Assembly: GCA_050943225.1 (NCBI GenBank)
Contig: JBMNOT010000155.1
Coordinates: 1 to 5,010 of the forward strand
Reading direction: 5' to 3'
DNA length: 5,010 nt
From: SZUA-584 sp050943225
GTDB taxonomy: Bacteria > Bacillota > Clostridia > Christensenellales > SZUA-584
In this document: positions 4,019-5,010 of the stretch, in pieces
Position numbering within the stretch: the stretch's first letter is position 1
Layout: every line of letters begins with the position of its first letter
The notes under the pieces: generated by a model
What the model saw: the letters and a program-made list of their open reading frames with translations, nothing else
Databases searched by the model: none
Told to the model about the DNA's origin: nothing
Translations under genes and position numbers: made by a program

Positions 4019-5010
4019 ATGAAGAAAACGGCTACAATCAAAGACGTCGCCAAAGAGCTCGGCATTTCGGTATCCACAGTGTCCCGCGTGATGAACGGTC
4101 TGGACCGCGTCAGCCCCGCGATGCGCAAAAAAGTGCTGGATACCGCCCGGCGGCTCAACTATGTGCCCAGCCTCGCCGCGGTATCCGTTGTCAAAAAACA
4201 GACCAGACTCCTTGCGGCGCTGCTACCCGACCTCACCACGCCGCTTTATGCCAGCATACTGGAAGCTTTCGAGGAAGCTGCGCGGATCCGGGGTTATCAC
4301 ACGCTCACCGTGCTTTCTCACGGCAGCCACGAAGAGGAGATGCGCTTTTTGGACGGCATGGTGGGCCGCTCTGTCGACGGCCTGGCCATCATCCCTGCCT
4401 CACCGGCGCTTAGCGACTACACAGCCTCCTCAAAGCCCGTCGTGTTCATCGACCGCCCGTGCAATGGGGACGGGGCGGACAGCGTCGTGGTTGACAATTT
4501 CCGCGGCGCATACCTTGCCGCCGAGCATCTGATCTCGCGAGGGCATACCAAAATCGCCATCATCGCTTCGGAACGCGAGTTTTCTTCCGGGCACGACCGC
4601 GTTTTAGGCTTCGAGCAGGCGCTGCGCAACAAAAACGTCCGCATCTGGCCGCAGTATATCTACGTGGGCAGCGGCACGGAAAAAGACGGCTACGCGGGCG
4701 CTTTTCGGCTAATGAACCTGGACGACCCGCCCACCGCCATATTCGCCGCCTCTGAGCCGCTCTGCCGTGCCGCCGTGGCGGCCATTCACGATTTAAAGCT
4801 GCGCCTCGGAAAAGACGTCTCCCTTGTCGGCTTTGGAGATAGCGATTTTGCCCGCACTTACTCGCCCGCTATCACCGTGGTGTCCCGGGCCACCGGCGAT
4901 ATGGGCAAAATCGGGGCAAACATGCTGATCGAAAAGCTTACTTCCATGTCCCCTCCGGTGGGCCAGAAGGTGAGCCTGCCCGTTCGTCTCATCATTCGGG
5001 AATCCGTCCG
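4019..5010 (+). CDS. LacI-family transcriptional repressor (3' end outside window)
   Basis: The gene has 330 full codons in the window and is still open at the right edge; relatives are about 330-345 residues, so only the last few are missing. Residues 6-27 are the LacI helix-turn-helix (TIKDVAKELGISVSTVSRVMNG). The hinge (RLNYVPSLAAVS, 45-56) and a periplasmic-binding-protein-like effector domain follow, with LLPDLTTPLYASIL (68-81), FIDRP (143-147), VVDNFRGAYLAAEHL (157-171), RGHTKIAII (174-182) and VSLVGFGDSDFA (267-278). It is a cytosolic DNA-binding dimer or tetramer that normally senses a sugar or related metabolite. The usual N-D pair after AIFAA is S-E here (245-246), and GFDD is GFGD (271-274), so effector contacts may differ. 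The start is supported by AGGA at 4006-4009, nine bases upstream, and by a consensus promoter. The regulated genes probably lie to the right; the effector cannot be named. Confidence 0.93.
   Translation, partial: MKKTATIKDVAKELGISVSTVSRVMNGLDRVSPAMRKKVLDTARRLNYVPSLAAVSVVKKQTRLLAALLPDLTTPLYASILEAFEEAARIRGYHTLTVLSHGSHEEEMRFLDGMVGRSVDGLAIIPASPALSDYTASSKPVVFIDRPCNGDGADSVVVDNFRGAYLAAEHLISRGHTKIAIIASEREFSSGHDRVLGFEQALRNKNVRIWPQYIYVGSGTEKDGYAGAFRLMNLDDPPTAIFAASEPLCRAAVAAIHDLKLRLGKDVSLVGFGDSDFARTYSPAITVVSRATGDMGKIGANMLIEKLTSMSPPVGQKVSLPVRLIIRESV

Noticed and set aside
3952..4413. 153-codon plus-strand frame from a TTG inside the lacI promoter
   Set aside because: It starts at the -35 hexamer and runs out of frame with the LacI helix-turn-helix; the lacI frame is clearly the real one.

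Overview
The window looks like chromosomal DNA of a fairly GC-rich member of the Clostridia (Bacillota). The evidence is a compact aromatic amino acid gene block, strong AGGAGG-type ribosome binding sites, sigma-A promoters, and a small zinc-ribbon protein plus an HD protein of kinds common in that class. The lineage is inferred from gene style; no marker gene is present. The genes are GC-rich, whereas the stretch from about 3640 to 4018 is strikingly AT-rich.

Left third (2-2342, plus strand): the end of an aromatic biosynthesis operon. It holds the 3' part of pheA (prephenate dehydratase with an ACT domain), a fused aroE-aroK gene (shikimate dehydrogenase plus shikimate kinase in one 429-residue chain), and aroQ (type II 3-dehydroquinate dehydratase). 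The genes are packed tightly: the ribosome binding site of aroE-aroK overlaps the pheA stop, and aroQ starts inside the aroE-aroK stop (ATGA). AroQ, AroE and AroK catalyse three consecutive steps, 3-dehydroquinate to shikimate 3-phosphate. PheA draws on the end product, chorismate, via prephenate, to make phenylalanine.

Middle (2322-2908, minus strand): a decaying two-gene unit convergent with aroQ. A TetR-type regulator remnant (in-frame stop, frameshift, missing C-terminal domain) directly abuts a small four-cysteine zinc-ribbon gene, which has a one-base frameshift. If that base is restored, a coherent 90-residue protein results. The promoter and a 12-bp palindrome in front of the TetR remnant still look intact.

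Right part: an intact minus-strand HD-superfamily hydrolase gene (2969-3544) has a terminator just downstream. It is followed by a 474-bp divergent intergenic region, then a plus-strand LacI-family repressor (4019 to the right edge), which lacks only its last few residues. The LacI gene is driven by a perfect TTGACA-17 bp-TATAAT promoter preceded by repeated CG-plus-T-tract motifs that may be operators. What the LacI protein controls lies outside the window.

I found no tRNA, rRNA, CRISPR array, insertion sequence or clear defence system. The most notable observations are the two adjacent broken genes (the TetR remnant is not visible as a normal ORF), the aroE-aroK fusion, and the repeat-rich region upstream of lacI.
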